The notes under the pieces were generated by a model. That model was not told the DNA's origin, ran no database searches, and was given only the letters and a program-made list of their open reading frames with translations. A stretch of 64,000 nt of DNA. Source: Bacteroidales bacterium (GTDB lineage Bacteria > Bacteroidota > Bacteroidia > Bacteroidales > UBA932). The DNA lies in assembly GCA_017634595.1 (NCBI GenBank), contig JAGBNC010000036.1, positions 186,001 through 250,000 on the forward strand, given 5' to 3'. Shown in pieces: positions 36,303 to 45,675 of this stretch (position 1 is its first letter; each line of letters begins with the position of its first letter). The translations under genes and the position numbers were made by a program.

Positions 36303-36911
36303 TTAGTCAGATACCGAGTATCTGGATTTAATGATGCGTAGCATTTCCTTGCGGTGCATCTCCAAATAGGAGTCAATCTGATGCTCATCCATCCTGGCCA
36401 CGTTTCTTAGCATTGGGATATGAAGGTACGGGGAAACGGCGAGGGTCAGGATGGTGTCATAGACGTCGTTCATAGTACATTGGGCTGTAGTACCGTTGCG
36501 GATTTGCTCGGCAAGCATTCGGGAATGCTTCTTAATACTCTCGGAGAAGAACGCCTCAACTTTTTTCCAATATTGCTCAAGAAATTCCGGATGAGTCCGG
36601 GACAAGTCTTGTATGATGAACGGGAACTCCCTTTTGGTGTTCAGACTGTCGAACAAGACTTCTGCAGCATGGCTGGCGACATCGGCAATCGTGCCCTCTG
36701 GATTCATGAGCGACATTATCTTGCCGATCAAGGCCCGGACATTATTGTCCAACACCTTGACAAACAACTGCTCCTTCGTCCTGAAGTAATAGTTCACCAT
36801 GGCGTGAGTGACGCCAGCCTTTTTGGCAATCACCGCTGTAGAAGTGGCATCGAATCCTTTAGTGAAAAACTCGTCTTCGGCGGCAGTTAGTATTTCCTGT
36901 TCTTTGGTCAT
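36303..36911 (-). CDS. TetR/AcrR family transcriptional regulator
   Basis: A 202-residue regulator. The N-terminal helix-turn-helix is clear (EILTAAEDEFFTKGFDATST, VIAKKAGVTHAMVNYYFRTK), followed by an all-helical ligand domain. It lies downstream of, and on the same strand as, the RND efflux genes, 9 bases after the pump gene, with its own TAAATTTG element 3 bases from the ATG. It probably represses the efflux operon through the repeat array at 42408-42451. The inducer is unknown. Confidence 0.9.
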   Translation of the reverse strand: MTKEQEILTAAEDEFFTKGFDATSTAVIAKKAGVTHAMVNYYFRTKEQLFVKVLDNNVRALIGKIMSLMNPEGTIADVASHAAEVLFDSLNTKREFPFIIQDLSRTHPEFLEQYWKKVEAFFSESIKKHSRMLAEQIRNGTTAQCTMNDVYDTILTLAVSPYLHIPMLRNVARMDEHQIDSYLEMHRKEMLRIIKSRYSVSD

Positions 36912-36914
36912 GTC

Positions 36915-36922
36915 ACAAATTT
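36915..36922 (-). promoter_or_regulatory. Possible promoter element TAAATTTG of tetR
   Basis: Minus-strand TAnnTTTG match overlapping the pump stop codon, 3 bases before the tetR ATG. It could give the regulator separate transcription. Confidence 0.4.
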
Positions 36923-39900
36923 AAGAATTTCTATGAAATAACCTGAAGATGACAGGTACAACCACCAGGTTGAGCAAGGTAGAGAGAAACATACCGCCTA
37001 TGATGACCCAGCCTATGCCGTTCCTGAGCTCTGCGCTTGATCCGGAAGCGAGCGCAACGGGTATCATGCCTATGATTGTCGAAAGTGCTGTCATCAGAAT
37101 CGGGCGGGTACGCATACGCACTGCACCCATCAACGCTTCATCCACAGAAAGCCCCGCAGCAAGCTGTTCGTTTGCGAAATCTACCAAAAGGATGGCATTC
37201 TTGGCAACCAACCCAATAAGCATGACGATTCCAAGCATTGCGAAGAGGTCCAGTGAGGAGCCGGACAAGGCAAGGGCCAGGATGGCTCCAAGTATCGAAA
37301 AAGGTATTGAGAGCATCACAACCAGAGGGTCAATCCACCCATTGTACAGCACAACAAGGGCCAGATACATCAATACAATAGACAAGAGTATAGCTATGCC
37401 CATAACGCGCATGGAATCTGACATTGCTTTCAAGTTTCCCATGCTTTCAATAGTGACTCCGGAGCTTCGGGCTCTCCCGGACACCTCGGAGAGGAAAAGA
37501 CTTGAAGCAGCACCCGGAGAGATTCCTACAACGTTTGAACTGATTGTAACTGAAGGATTTCGGTTGTAGCGTTCTATCCTGTTGGGGCCGGTTCCAAGTC
37601 TGACATCCGCAAACTGATCCAAGGTGATTCTGCTTCCCTGAGCATTCACAAAGGTCAAGGATGACACGTCGTCAATGCCACCGCGGAAGTGTTTGTCCGC
37701 CCTTACATTGATGTCATATTCATGTTCTCCTTTAACAAACTTCATTGAAGTATTACCTTGGAAAACCAGCTGGAGTGTGAGTCCCACATTGTCCAGAGTC
37801 AGGCCGAGTGCGGACATCTTGTCCCTATCCACCGACACCTTAACTTCCGGCATACCTGCACCTGTGGAGAGCTGTTGCTGGATAGTGCCGGGAATGGAGC
37901 GAAGGACATCCAGCGCATATTCTCCGAATACCGCCACGGAATCAGAATTGGTGCCGGAGATAATATACTCAACGGCAGAGCTGTTTCCAGAGCCGTGAAG
38001 CGCAGCAGCAAACATGCGGACTTTCGCATCGACCAGATAATCTGTAAGTTGCCTTCGCAAGGATGCTATATACAGCTTGACCGGTTTGTCGCGTTGTGAG
38101 GGCGGTACCATCTTGACGTCAAGCTGGGCGAGGTAGGGTGTGCCCTGAGTGCTTTCAGTATTGCTTCCGGTCTGGCCAACTACCGACACCACCTCAACTA
38201 TCTCTTTCTGGTTCTTCAGCCATCCTTCCGCACGGGAGACCTGAGCCGATGCTTCTTCAATAGAAATATCTTTAGGCATTTCAATGAGGACTGAGAACTG
38301 GCTCTTGTCTACGTCCGGCATGAATTCGAAGCCGATAAATCCGAGCGGGAACAGCAAACAGACAAGCACCGTTGCTGCCAGAACAATCAGCCCCACCCAT
38401 TTTTTATGCCCCAGAGCCCAATGCAGGATGCTGGCAATCCATTCGCTGAATCCAGTCATCATCTTGTCCCAAACATTGTTATTGTCAAGCCGCTCCAGCC
38501 GGCCATATCGGGATGTCAACAGCGGAACAAGGGTCAGTGCCGCCAGCAGACTGAACAGAATTGAGAATACGATGACTCCGCAGAACTGCCTCAATATGTC
38601 GGATACCAGGCTGTTTGTCAGCGCAATAGGAAGAAACACAATCACAAGTACAAGGGTAACTGTGATTACAGTCATTCCTATTTCGTTCATGGCGTCGCGT
38701 GTTGCCTGGACAGGATTCTTTCCCATTTCCATGTGCCGATAGACGTTCTCTATGACGACAATCGCATCATCTACAAGCACTCCGATAACCACAGAAAGCC
38801 CCAGAAGAGACATCAAGTTAAGCGAGAAATGGAACAGCTTCATCCCGATGAAGGTGCCGATCAGCGACATTGGCACTACCAGCATCACTATCAGAGCGTT
38901 TCTCCAGCTGTGAAGGAACAACAGGATTACAAGGGTGACCAGCAGGATTGCAATCATCAGGTCAAACAGGACAGATTTGATTGACTCGCGGGTGAACACA
39001 GAAGAGTCGCTGACTGTCGTAATCTTGAGGTTTGAATCTGAATAGGTGGCCTCAAGCTGCTGCACAACATCGGCCACAGCGTCGCTCAGATCGATGGCAT
39101 TGGCATCTCCCTGTTTGAATATGTGAAGCAGAACTGATTCCCTGCCGTTGACCCTGGCGATTTTGCTGACGTCCTTGGATGTTTCCAGCACTTCCGCTAC
39201 ATCACGCATACGGATCTGGGTACCGCTGGGCAATGTCATCAGGACAAGAGAGCGGATCTCATCGACAGAACTTAGCTTGCCTGAAAGGCGTATCGTCGTG
39301 TTAGTCTGCTCATTGCGCAGGCTGCCGGTAGGGACGTCCAAGTTGGCGCTCCTGATTACGCCAAGAACCTGCACCGGGCTTAATCCAAGAGCCTGCATAG
39401 CCTCCATGTCCAGATTGATTTGTATCTCTCGCCTGCGCTCGCCTGTGGCATTGATGCCTGCCATCCCGGGAATCCGCATGAGCTCAGGGATAATTTGCTC
39501 GTCAACCAAGTCGCTGAACTCCATGGATTCGAGGTCGGAACTTAACGACAGCGTCATTACCGCCTTGTCATCCACGGTGATCTTGTTGATGATTGGAGAG
39601 AGAACCGCAGGCGGCAGTTCGGCCTTCTTGGAGTTTATCTTGTTCTGCGCGTCAGTCATCGCCCTGTCGATATCTGTGCCGTAGATGAACGATACGAACA
39701 CCATGGACATACTTTCGAAGGAGAACGAGCGTATGGATTCCACTCCCTGCAATGAAGACAGGGCGTCCTCAAGCTTTCTGGTCAGCGAGCTCTCGACTTC
39801 GCCAGGAGATGCTCCCGGATAGATTACTTGGACGTTGAGCGTCGGTGGTGTGAATTTGGGCATCAGTTCCGACTGCATCGAGCTATAACCCAGCAAGCCA

Positions 39901-39971
39901 AGGATGGCGATAACCAGAAAAAGCACAATGACATAGACCGGGCGCCTTATAGATAGGTCAGAAATCTTCAT
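36921..39971 (-). CDS. RND efflux pump inner-membrane subunit (AcrB/MexB-type)
   Basis: A 1016-residue proton-driven pump of the HAE/hydrophobe type. It has a first membrane helix after MKISDLSIRRPVYV, two large periplasmic loops (about 35-330 and 555-850), and two clusters of membrane helices. The RND signature GVLVDDAIVVIENVYRHME, containing the essential Asp pair in helix 4, is present, as is the C-terminal MIGLVAKNAILLVDFANE. The third gene of the efflux operon, after the adaptor. Substrates cannot be read from sequence; multidrug or bile-acid export is typical. Confidence 0.93.
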   Translation of the reverse strand: MKISDLSIRRPVYVIVLFLVIAILGLLGYSSMQSELMPKFTPPTLNVQVIYPGASPGEVESSLTRKLEDALSSLQGVESIRSFSFESMSMVFVSFIYGTDIDRAMTDAQNKINSKKAELPPAVLSPIINKITVDDKAVMTLSLSSDLESMEFSDLVDEQIIPELMRIPGMAGINATGERRREIQINLDMEAMQALGLSPVQVLGVIRSANLDVPTGSLRNEQTNTTIRLSGKLSSVDEIRSLVLMTLPSGTQIRMRDVAEVLETSKDVSKIARVNGRESVLLHIFKQGDANAIDLSDAVADVVQQLEATYSDSNLKITTVSDSSVFTRESIKSVLFDLMIAILLVTLVILLFLHSWRNALIVMLVVPMSLIGTFIGMKLFHFSLNLMSLLGLSVVIGVLVDDAIVVIENVYRHMEMGKNPVQATRDAMNEIGMTVITVTLVLVIVFLPIALTNSLVSDILRQFCGVIVFSILFSLLAALTLVPLLTSRYGRLERLDNNNVWDKMMTGFSEWIASILHWALGHKKWVGLIVLAATVLVCLLFPLGFIGFEFMPDVDKSQFSVLIEMPKDISIEEASAQVSRAEGWLKNQKEIVEVVSVVGQTGSNTESTQGTPYLAQLDVKMVPPSQRDKPVKLYIASLRRQLTDYLVDAKVRMFAAALHGSGNSSAVEYIISGTNSDSVAVFGEYALDVLRSIPGTIQQQLSTGAGMPEVKVSVDRDKMSALGLTLDNVGLTLQLVFQGNTSMKFVKGEHEYDINVRADKHFRGGIDDVSSLTFVNAQGSRITLDQFADVRLGTGPNRIERYNRNPSVTISSNVVGISPGAASSLFLSEVSGRARSSGVTIESMGNLKAMSDSMRVMGIAILLSIVLMYLALVVLYNGWIDPLVVMLSIPFSILGAILALALSGSSLDLFAMLGIVMLIGLVAKNAILLVDFANEQLAAGLSVDEALMGAVRMRTRPILMTALSTIIGMIPVALASGSSAELRNGIGWVIIGGMFLSTLLNLVVVPVIFRLFHRNS

Positions 39972-39982
39972 GATAATACTAA

Positions 39983-41035
39983 TTACTTGTTAATAACCCT
40001 GACGGCAGCACCGTCGCCAACGTTCATAAGACCAGACTCTATAACTTGCTCACCCGCACTGATGCCGCTGAGCACTTCAATCCGGTCTCCTATCATCTCC
40101 CCAAGCTTGACTTCGCGACGCTGGGCCTTACCGTCCATAACCACAAACAGATTAGCAGCTTTGGCGCTGCCTACTATGCACTTGCGAGGAACCAGTATCC
40201 CTGTCCTCTCAGCAATTCCGGAGAAGTAAACTTTCAGATACATTCCGATATGAAGGTTGTCATTCGGGTCCAGAACTATCTCGACCGGGTAGTTAAGTCC
40301 TCTGTCTGTCTTTACGCCTATGTTGTTGATCTTTCCGGTGAATTCAGATCCCTGTACTTGATTGTCCGTTATCTTGACACGCATTCCTCTGGATATCAAC
40401 CTGATTCTTGATTCTGGGACATTGCAGATGAGTTTCAGAGCACTGTCGTCAACTATCTCGAACAGGGGGACGTTGGGAGCGAGCAGTGATCCTGGCTCAA
40501 CGAATCTGTTGTTGATAATCCCCGCCATTGGGGATTTGATGACGGAATTCTCATATTTCCAGCGGCTTGCAGTCATACGGCTTTCCGCAGCGACCAGCTG
40601 TGTGCGGATGTTGTCCATCTGCTGGTTGCTGACACCGCCGGCTGCGAATGAGCGTGCCAGGCGCTCCTCATCTTTCTTCAGAGCTTCGTACGCTGCCTTT
40701 GCCGCCTTGTAGTCGGCTTCGTAGAGTTCCGTGTCAATCATAAGCAGTGGCGTGCCTTTTCCAACGCGCTTGCCTTTATCAACATACACGCGATTCACAC
40801 GACCGGCAATATCCGAGACGTAATTAAGCTCATGAACTGCTTGGGTCATGCCGTTTGCACTGAACTCCAATCTGTAGTTTTCCTCTTCGGTGATGAACGT
40901 ACCTACCAGCTCTGTCTGGTCTGCTTGTTCAGCGTCAGCGTTCTGACGCTGCATTTTCCTTTTGTTGCTAAAAAGTAGAAGCAACATCCCGGCGATAATA
41001 AGCACGGCGATTATATATCCGACTATCTTTTTCAT
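39983..41035 (-). CDS. RND efflux periplasmic adaptor (membrane fusion protein)
   Basis: A 350-residue adaptor that bridges the RND pump and the outer-membrane channel. It has an N-terminal membrane anchor (YIIAVLIIAGMLLLLFS), a barrel-sandwich/lipoyl-like unit (DIAGRVNRVYVDKGKRVGKG, SPMAGIINNRFVEPG), a helical hairpin between them, and a beta-barrel (MRVKITDNQVQGSEFTGKI). It is 12 bases before the pump gene and 12 after the TolC-like gene, in one operon. Confidence 0.92.
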   Translation of the reverse strand: MKKIVGYIIAVLIIAGMLLLLFSNKRKMQRQNADAEQADQTELVGTFITEEENYRLEFSANGMTQAVHELNYVSDIAGRVNRVYVDKGKRVGKGTPLLMIDTELYEADYKAAKAAYEALKKDEERLARSFAAGGVSNQQMDNIRTQLVAAESRMTASRWKYENSVIKSPMAGIINNRFVEPGSLLAPNVPLFEIVDDSALKLICNVPESRIRLISRGMRVKITDNQVQGSEFTGKINNIGVKTDRGLNYPVEIVLDPNDNLHIGMYLKVYFSGIAERTGILVPRKCIVGSAKAANLFVVMDGKAQRREVKLGEMIGDRIEVLSGISAGEQVIESGLMNVGDGAAVRVINK

Positions 41036-41047
41036 ACTATACGTTGT

Positions 41048-42406
41048 TTAATGATTGATGTCCGTTATTGTCCCATCTGCCTTCTTGAGGTCGATGTGGG
41101 CCTTGATACAGTTGTTCAAGGCATTGATATAATTGACTTTAGACTTGATCAGCGAGGAGTTTGCATTGATAAGGTCCGCCAAGGAAGATATACCCTCATT
41201 GTAGTTTCTCTCCGTCACCTCATAAACCTCACGGGCAAGACCCATGTTCTCTTTTTGGGTAAGCATAGCCTTCCTGTTCTGTTCAAGTTGCATAAGGGCG
41301 TTTGAATAGGCCATATTCAGGGATTGTGTCAGCATCCTTCCGTCGTATTCAGCCTTTAGCTGCTCAATGTGAGCTTTCTTTATCTTGGCATTTTTCGACA
41401 TTCCGGAGAATATCGGCACCCTCATATTCACAGTGACCATGGACACAGGAAAACTATGGCAGCTTTTCCTGTAGAAGTCATCTCCCATGTAGTTCATTGA
41501 ATAATTAGCAGTCAGAGTGACCACAGGGAGTGTCTCGAACTTCGCTGACTTGTACTGCAAGTCGAGCATATTCTGCTGTTTCTGGAACAGCTTGTATGGA
41601 AGCTGCTCCGTAACCTCGTACCGGCCAATCCTGGATGAGAACACCATGTCTTCCAACATGCCGACATCGATGGGCTCTATTTCAATGTTTTCCTCCATCG
41701 GGAACCCCATCTGAAGCTTGAGAAGCTTCTTCTGAAATTCAATGGCATTGTTCATTGCCGCACGTTCGGTCTCGAGATTAGTCCTGGAGACTGATATTTG
41801 CTTGGCGTCAATTGGACGCACCAGACCAACGTCTCGATTGACTTCTATCATCTCAAGGGTCTTGTCCATCAGAGAGATACTCTCGTCGAACTGTTCAACT
41901 GCATAGCTGAGGATCTGGATACCATAGTAAAGACCGGCAGTCTGCGCAATAACATCCTCAGTGGATATTTCCAGCCCGAGTTCAGCCATTTCTCCTACGA
42001 TCTTTGTTATGCGCACTGCATTGAACAGAGACATATTCAGCAACTGCTGGCTAAGGTTCGCCCCCCAGTTCGCATTTAAATCCATGCCCATCGTGACCGT
42101 CATATACTTGTCGGCATCAGGGTCCATCATCGATTCCGGCATCATTGAGTTGATGAAGTTAGGCATGGCGATGGTCGTCTTCTGGATGTTCCTCGTCATC
42201 CCGACTGACGCGTTTATTTGTGGCAGCAAAGCGCCGACCACTTCTCGTCTTGATTGGATAGACGTCTCCAGACTTAGCCTGTCTTTTTTCAGGCTTTCGT
42301 TGTTTTCTACCGCATAATCCAAGCAGGATTTTAGGCTGTACTTCTCTTGCGCAGAAAGGACTAAAGGCAGGACAGTGAGAATTAATGTAAATAGTATTCT
42401 GATCAT
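41048..42406 (-). CDS. TolC-family outer-membrane efflux channel
   Basis: A 452-residue outer-membrane factor. A signal peptide (ILFTLILTVLPLVLSAQ) precedes the OEP repeat pattern of long helices and short strands. The conserved N-terminal SLKSCLDYAVENNESLK and the later YNEGISSLADLINANSSLIK are typical. First gene of the channel-adaptor-pump-tetR operon. A TACCTTTG promoter and an inverted/direct repeat array stand just upstream. Confidence 0.92.
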   Translation of the reverse strand: MIRILFTLILTVLPLVLSAQEKYSLKSCLDYAVENNESLKKDRLSLETSIQSRREVVGALLPQINASVGMTRNIQKTTIAMPNFINSMMPESMMDPDADKYMTVTMGMDLNANWGANLSQQLLNMSLFNAVRITKIVGEMAELGLEISTEDVIAQTAGLYYGIQILSYAVEQFDESISLMDKTLEMIEVNRDVGLVRPIDAKQISVSRTNLETERAAMNNAIEFQKKLLKLQMGFPMEENIEIEPIDVGMLEDMVFSSRIGRYEVTEQLPYKLFQKQQNMLDLQYKSAKFETLPVVTLTANYSMNYMGDDFYRKSCHSFPVSMVTVNMRVPIFSGMSKNAKIKKAHIEQLKAEYDGRMLTQSLNMAYSNALMQLEQNRKAMLTQKENMGLAREVYEVTERNYNEGISSLADLINANSSLIKSKVNYINALNNCIKAHIDLKKADGTITDINH

Positions 42407-42407
42407 G

Positions 42408-42451
42408 GCTAACGATTTTGTTTAACGTGTTTGTTTAACGTATTCGTTAGC
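42408..42451. promoter_or_regulatory. Candidate TetR operator array
   Basis: Four TAACG half-sites occur in 44 bases. GCTAACGA at 42408-42415 and TCGTTAGC at 42444-42451 are inverted. TTTGTTTAACGT repeats directly at 42417-42428 and 42430-42441 (13-base period). The right half forms the palindrome TAACG-TATT-CGTTA at 42436-42449. It overlaps the predicted transcription start of the efflux operon, where a repressor would block transcription. Confidence 0.6.
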
Positions 42452-42452
42452 A

Positions 42453-42460
42453 CAAAGGTA
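42453..42460 (-). promoter_or_regulatory. Promoter element TACCTTTG of the RND efflux operon
   Basis: Minus-strand TAnnTTTG match, 46 bases before the TolC-like ATG and immediately upstream of the repeat array. Confidence 0.65.
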
Positions 42461-42507
42461 ATTATTATTTTATTCTTTCCAAATTATTTGATTCAGAATG
42501 CTTTGAG

Positions 42508-44316
42508 CTATCCGCTGCAAGAAGCGTCGAGGACCTCGGCGAGGTCGCGGACGGGGCGCTCGGAATAGCGGCTGAAGGTGGTCAGACACAAGGGGCAGGC
42601 GGTAGCGATGGCATCGGCGCGGCTCTCATAGAGGTTCTTAAGAGCATTGCGCGTCATGGCTTCACGCTGGCTGAAGTCAAGCGTCAAACTGCCAAGCGAT
42701 CCGCCGCAGCAGATACTCTCTTCCCTTGTCTTGGGTGCTTCGGCTATACCGGCAGCCTGACCGATCAGCTTGCGGGGCGAGTCGTATATTCCGCAGCCGC
42801 GCCCGAGTTCACAAGGATCGTGATAGACGTAGCAGACATCGCCCTTGGTAAGATGGAGCCTCCCATGCTCAACCAGTTCGCTGAAATAGTCAGTATAGTT
42901 TACAACCCTCACGCCAGGGAGTGAATAACGCTCCGTGAATATCTTATAACAAATGGGGCAACTTAGCACAAGAGTGTCGGCCCCGCTTGAAAGGATTATC
43001 TCTTCATTCTTATGTATCAAGCCAATAGCCGCGTCGATCCGTCCTGCAGTCAGAAGCGGACGCCCACAGCAGAGGCCCTCATCCCGGTCCATCCACACAA
43101 AGTCCACACCGGCCTTGTGCATAAGCGAAGTTACAGCCTTCCCGATGGACGGAGTGAGCCTGGTCATGCAACCGGAGAAATACAGCACTTTGGAGCCCTT
43201 GGCAGCTGCAACAAGAGGAGCCACATCGATTCCGGAATAATCCGGTGTAAGTCCGTAACGGCGCGACGCCCTCTGGGCAATACGCAGTTTAGGCCCCTCC
43301 ACACCCACCTGACACACGGCCTCACATTTGCCGCAAAGCAAACATTTGTCGGAGATTTCCTCAATCCTCTTCTCGTTTCCGCGCCGGATCTGACGGTTCA
43401 GATAGACTGTGCAGTCTTTGATATTCACCTTCTTAACGCTCATCGGACAAGCGTCGATGCACACGCCGCAACCCGGGCAGCTCAGCACTTCCACCTTTGC
43501 GAATCCCTTGCGGGGATGGCGTATCTTTAGGCCGGCGTTGCGCATGGGGATGAGCATCATCTCGGCAGGAATATGCATGTAACGGGTAAACGGGAGCACA
43601 CACATAAACACGCCCAAGGCAATACTGTAGGCCCACCAGGTAGGAAGCATGTTGAGGTCGTTGCCCAGGAACTGCCGGAATACCCAGTTGGCTGGAATGG
43701 TGAGGAAAGAGCCACCGCTGATATGGGCGGTAAAGCTCTCGGCCAGAAGCCGGAGAGGGAAAATGGCCCAGAGAGAATAGAGGCCAACACGGTCGAGGGC
43801 GCTGGGGCGCGTTGTACGGCGCATTCCGAATATACGTGACCTCACCCTCTTGATCATAGCCAGCGCTATCCCGGTCAGTATGAGCAGGAGGAAGAAATCC
43901 ATCAGGAAAAACAGTACGGCCCCGCCTATGGTAGATTCATTCTCGGCGACAAAGTAGTTGAAGAAGATAGGATAATACAGCAGGCGCACACGCTCCGGGC
44001 AATATACCATCACTTCGATGTGCCCAAGAAGTATGATCATGAACCAGCCGAAAGCTATGCTCGAATGCATGAAGCCCAGCATGCGGTTACGTTTCCATAA
44101 CTTCACGTGCAGCAGGCAATTGGCAAATATATCCCAAATATTCTTAAGAGCCGTAGACGGAGTTATGAGCGAGAGAAGGAACTTCCTACGGTCCTGTCTT
44201 GAAAGCTGGAAAAGGATACGGAATATCCCGTACGCGCAGTAACCCAGCACGAAAATCATCCCGACAAGGAACGGCAGGACAAAGGGATCGAAACCAGTGG
44301 CAAACCTTTCTCTCAT
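42508..44316 (-). CDS. Membrane cytochrome-b-like/HdrD fusion of a heterodisulfide-reductase-like complex
   Basis: A 602-residue protein. Residues 1-240 hold about five membrane helices with several histidines (LLGHIEVMVYCP, FTAHISGG), resembling NarI/DsrM/HdrE heme-b subunits. Two [4Fe-4S] motifs follow (CPGCGVCIDACP, CLLCGKCEAVCQ). Then two complete CCG modules: FSGCM with LCCGRP and CPIC, and HDPCELG with ICCGGS and CPLC. This combines HdrE and HdrD in one chain, so electrons could pass between quinone and the Fe-S centres. I chose the ATG at 44316, which overlaps the upstream stop as ATGA; a start 8 codons earlier is possible. Confidence 0.85.
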   Translation of the reverse strand: MRERFATGFDPFVLPFLVGMIFVLGYCAYGIFRILFQLSRQDRRKFLLSLITPSTALKNIWDIFANCLLHVKLWKRNRMLGFMHSSIAFGWFMIILLGHIEVMVYCPERVRLLYYPIFFNYFVAENESTIGGAVLFFLMDFFLLLILTGIALAMIKRVRSRIFGMRRTTRPSALDRVGLYSLWAIFPLRLLAESFTAHISGGSFLTIPANWVFRQFLGNDLNMLPTWWAYSIALGVFMCVLPFTRYMHIPAEMMLIPMRNAGLKIRHPRKGFAKVEVLSCPGCGVCIDACPMSVKKVNIKDCTVYLNRQIRRGNEKRIEEISDKCLLCGKCEAVCQVGVEGPKLRIAQRASRRYGLTPDYSGIDVAPLVAAAKGSKVLYFSGCMTRLTPSIGKAVTSLMHKAGVDFVWMDRDEGLCCGRPLLTAGRIDAAIGLIHKNEEIILSSGADTLVLSCPICYKIFTERYSLPGVRVVNYTDYFSELVEHGRLHLTKGDVCYVYHDPCELGRGCGIYDSPRKLIGQAAGIAEAPKTREESICCGGSLGSLTLDFSQREAMTRNALKNLYESRADAIATACPLCLTTFSRYSERPVRDLAEVLDASCSG

Positions 44317-44660
44317 TTCTTCTCTTCGTATATGCGGCACAGACTAAGGATCAGATGCCTGGTATTAATGCCCCTGGGGCAGACCATGCTGCACTTCCCG
44401 CACAGCATACAAGCCGACAGCATTTTTCTCACTTCACCATGTCCTTCTGCGGAGGCTCTTTCCCGCTGCAGATCCAGAATGACTTTGCGGACACTCATGC
44501 CTGACCATGGCCCGGCAGTACAGGTCGCGGTGCAGGAACCGCAGGACATGCAAGTACGCACGCCGGGCTCCAGCTTCTCAAGCTTTCTGTACAGAGTCAA
44601 ATCCACCTCGTCAAGCCTGACGGCGGAACTCCTGGAAAGACCGAATCCGAAGTCAATCAT
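44313..44660 (-). CDS. HdrC-like ferredoxin subunit (second copy)
   Basis: A 115-residue protein with two [4Fe-4S] motifs, CMSCGSCTATCTAG and CMLCGKCSMVCPRG, the arrangement of HdrC. The N-terminal 35 residues are unlike ferredoxins. It overlaps the HdrA-like gene by 8 bases and the membrane subunit by 4. It is a natural electron wire between the HdrA-like flavoprotein and the membrane HdrD-like part; this is inference from order and family. Confidence 0.85.
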   Translation of the reverse strand: MIDFGFGLSRSSAVRLDEVDLTLYRKLEKLEPGVRTCMSCGSCTATCTAGPWSGMSVRKVILDLQRERASAEGHGEVRKMLSACMLCGKCSMVCPRGINTRHLILSLCRIYEEKK

Positions 44661-45672
44661 TACCGTTCAAATAGTTACGTATGTCAAGCGCAGCAGCGCG
44701 GGCTTCGGCCACCGTCTCCGGGACTGTCTTGGTGCCGGTGCAGGCGCCGGCGAAGAAAATGCCGGGACGGCTTGACTCATTGATACGGAAAATGTTGTCC
44801 CTGCTGCGCAGGAAGCCGTCGGAATCGACCTCGGCACGTACCATCGATGCCAGTCCTGCAGTGTCTTCGTTGCAAAGCATACCGGCCATGAGTACAAGCA
44901 AGTCGGCTTTGAGCTTGACCTGGCGGCCGGCAAGAGTATCTTCTGCCTTAAGTATCACCCGCCCGTCAATATCTTCACTTACCTCCGACACGCGGCCGCG
45001 GACAAAATGCACTCCGTAGTCTCGCTGGGCGTTGATGTAGAAGTCTTCGTACTTCTTCCCGAACAAGCGAAGGTCCATGTAGAAGCACCATATCTCAGCA
45101 TCGGGAAATCTCTCTTTCATCTCTATTGCCTGCTTGACAGCTGTCATGCAACAGACCTTGGAGCACTGCGGGTTGCCTGCCTTGAGGTCACGCGAGCCGA
45201 CACAGTGCACGAAAGCGATATTCGAAAGATTGTCGGGTATCCTGTCATCCTCTCCTGTATTGAACCAGTACTCCAGATCGGAATTCGTAATCACGCGATC
45301 ATATACGCCATAGCCGTATTCCTCCTTGCGCGAAGCTTCGAAAAGGCGGAAGCCGGATGCTATCAGCACGGCCCGGCAAAGAAGTCCGGTACCGTTGGTC
45401 AGCATCACACTGAATCCATCTTTGAGCCTGTTCATGGAGGCCACCTGTGTCTTGAGATACACCGTTATGCCGTCCAGACTCTCCGACATGCGCTCTATGA
45501 GCGATGAAGCGCTGAGCATATCAGGGAACAGCTTATGCCAGCCGGCCACATGACCGCCCAGATGATCCGATTTCTCTACAATTACCGGCTCACAGCCAAG
45601 CAGACGCAGCTGCCGCGCCGCTTCCATGCCGGCCACTCCCCCACCTATAATAAGTACGGTCTGACTATCCAT
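44653..45672 (-). CDS. HdrA/QmoA-like FAD protein
   Basis: A 339-residue flavoprotein. N-terminal FAD loop VLIIGGGVAGMEAARQLRLL, EKSDHLGGHVAGW, and the HdrA-type cluster motif HCVGSRD followed by CSKVCCMTA. A second binding segment ends in GIFFAGACTGTKTVPETVAE. It lacks the extra N- and C-terminal Fe-S domains of methanogen HdrA and is closer in size to QmoA-type proteins. Third gene of the operon, 3 bases after the HdrB-like gene. No hydrogenase or MvhD-like gene is nearby, so electron bifurcation is not supported by this locus. Confidence 0.85.
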   Translation of the reverse strand: MDSQTVLIIGGGVAGMEAARQLRLLGCEPVIVEKSDHLGGHVAGWHKLFPDMLSASSLIERMSESLDGITVYLKTQVASMNRLKDGFSVMLTNGTGLLCRAVLIASGFRLFEASRKEEYGYGVYDRVITNSDLEYWFNTGEDDRIPDNLSNIAFVHCVGSRDLKAGNPQCSKVCCMTAVKQAIEMKERFPDAEIWCFYMDLRLFGKKYEDFYINAQRDYGVHFVRGRVSEVSEDIDGRVILKAEDTLAGRQVKLKADLLVLMAGMLCNEDTAGLASMVRAEVDSDGFLRSRDNIFRINESSRPGIFFAGACTGTKTVPETVAEARAAALDIRNYLNGND

Positions 45673-45675
45673 AGA

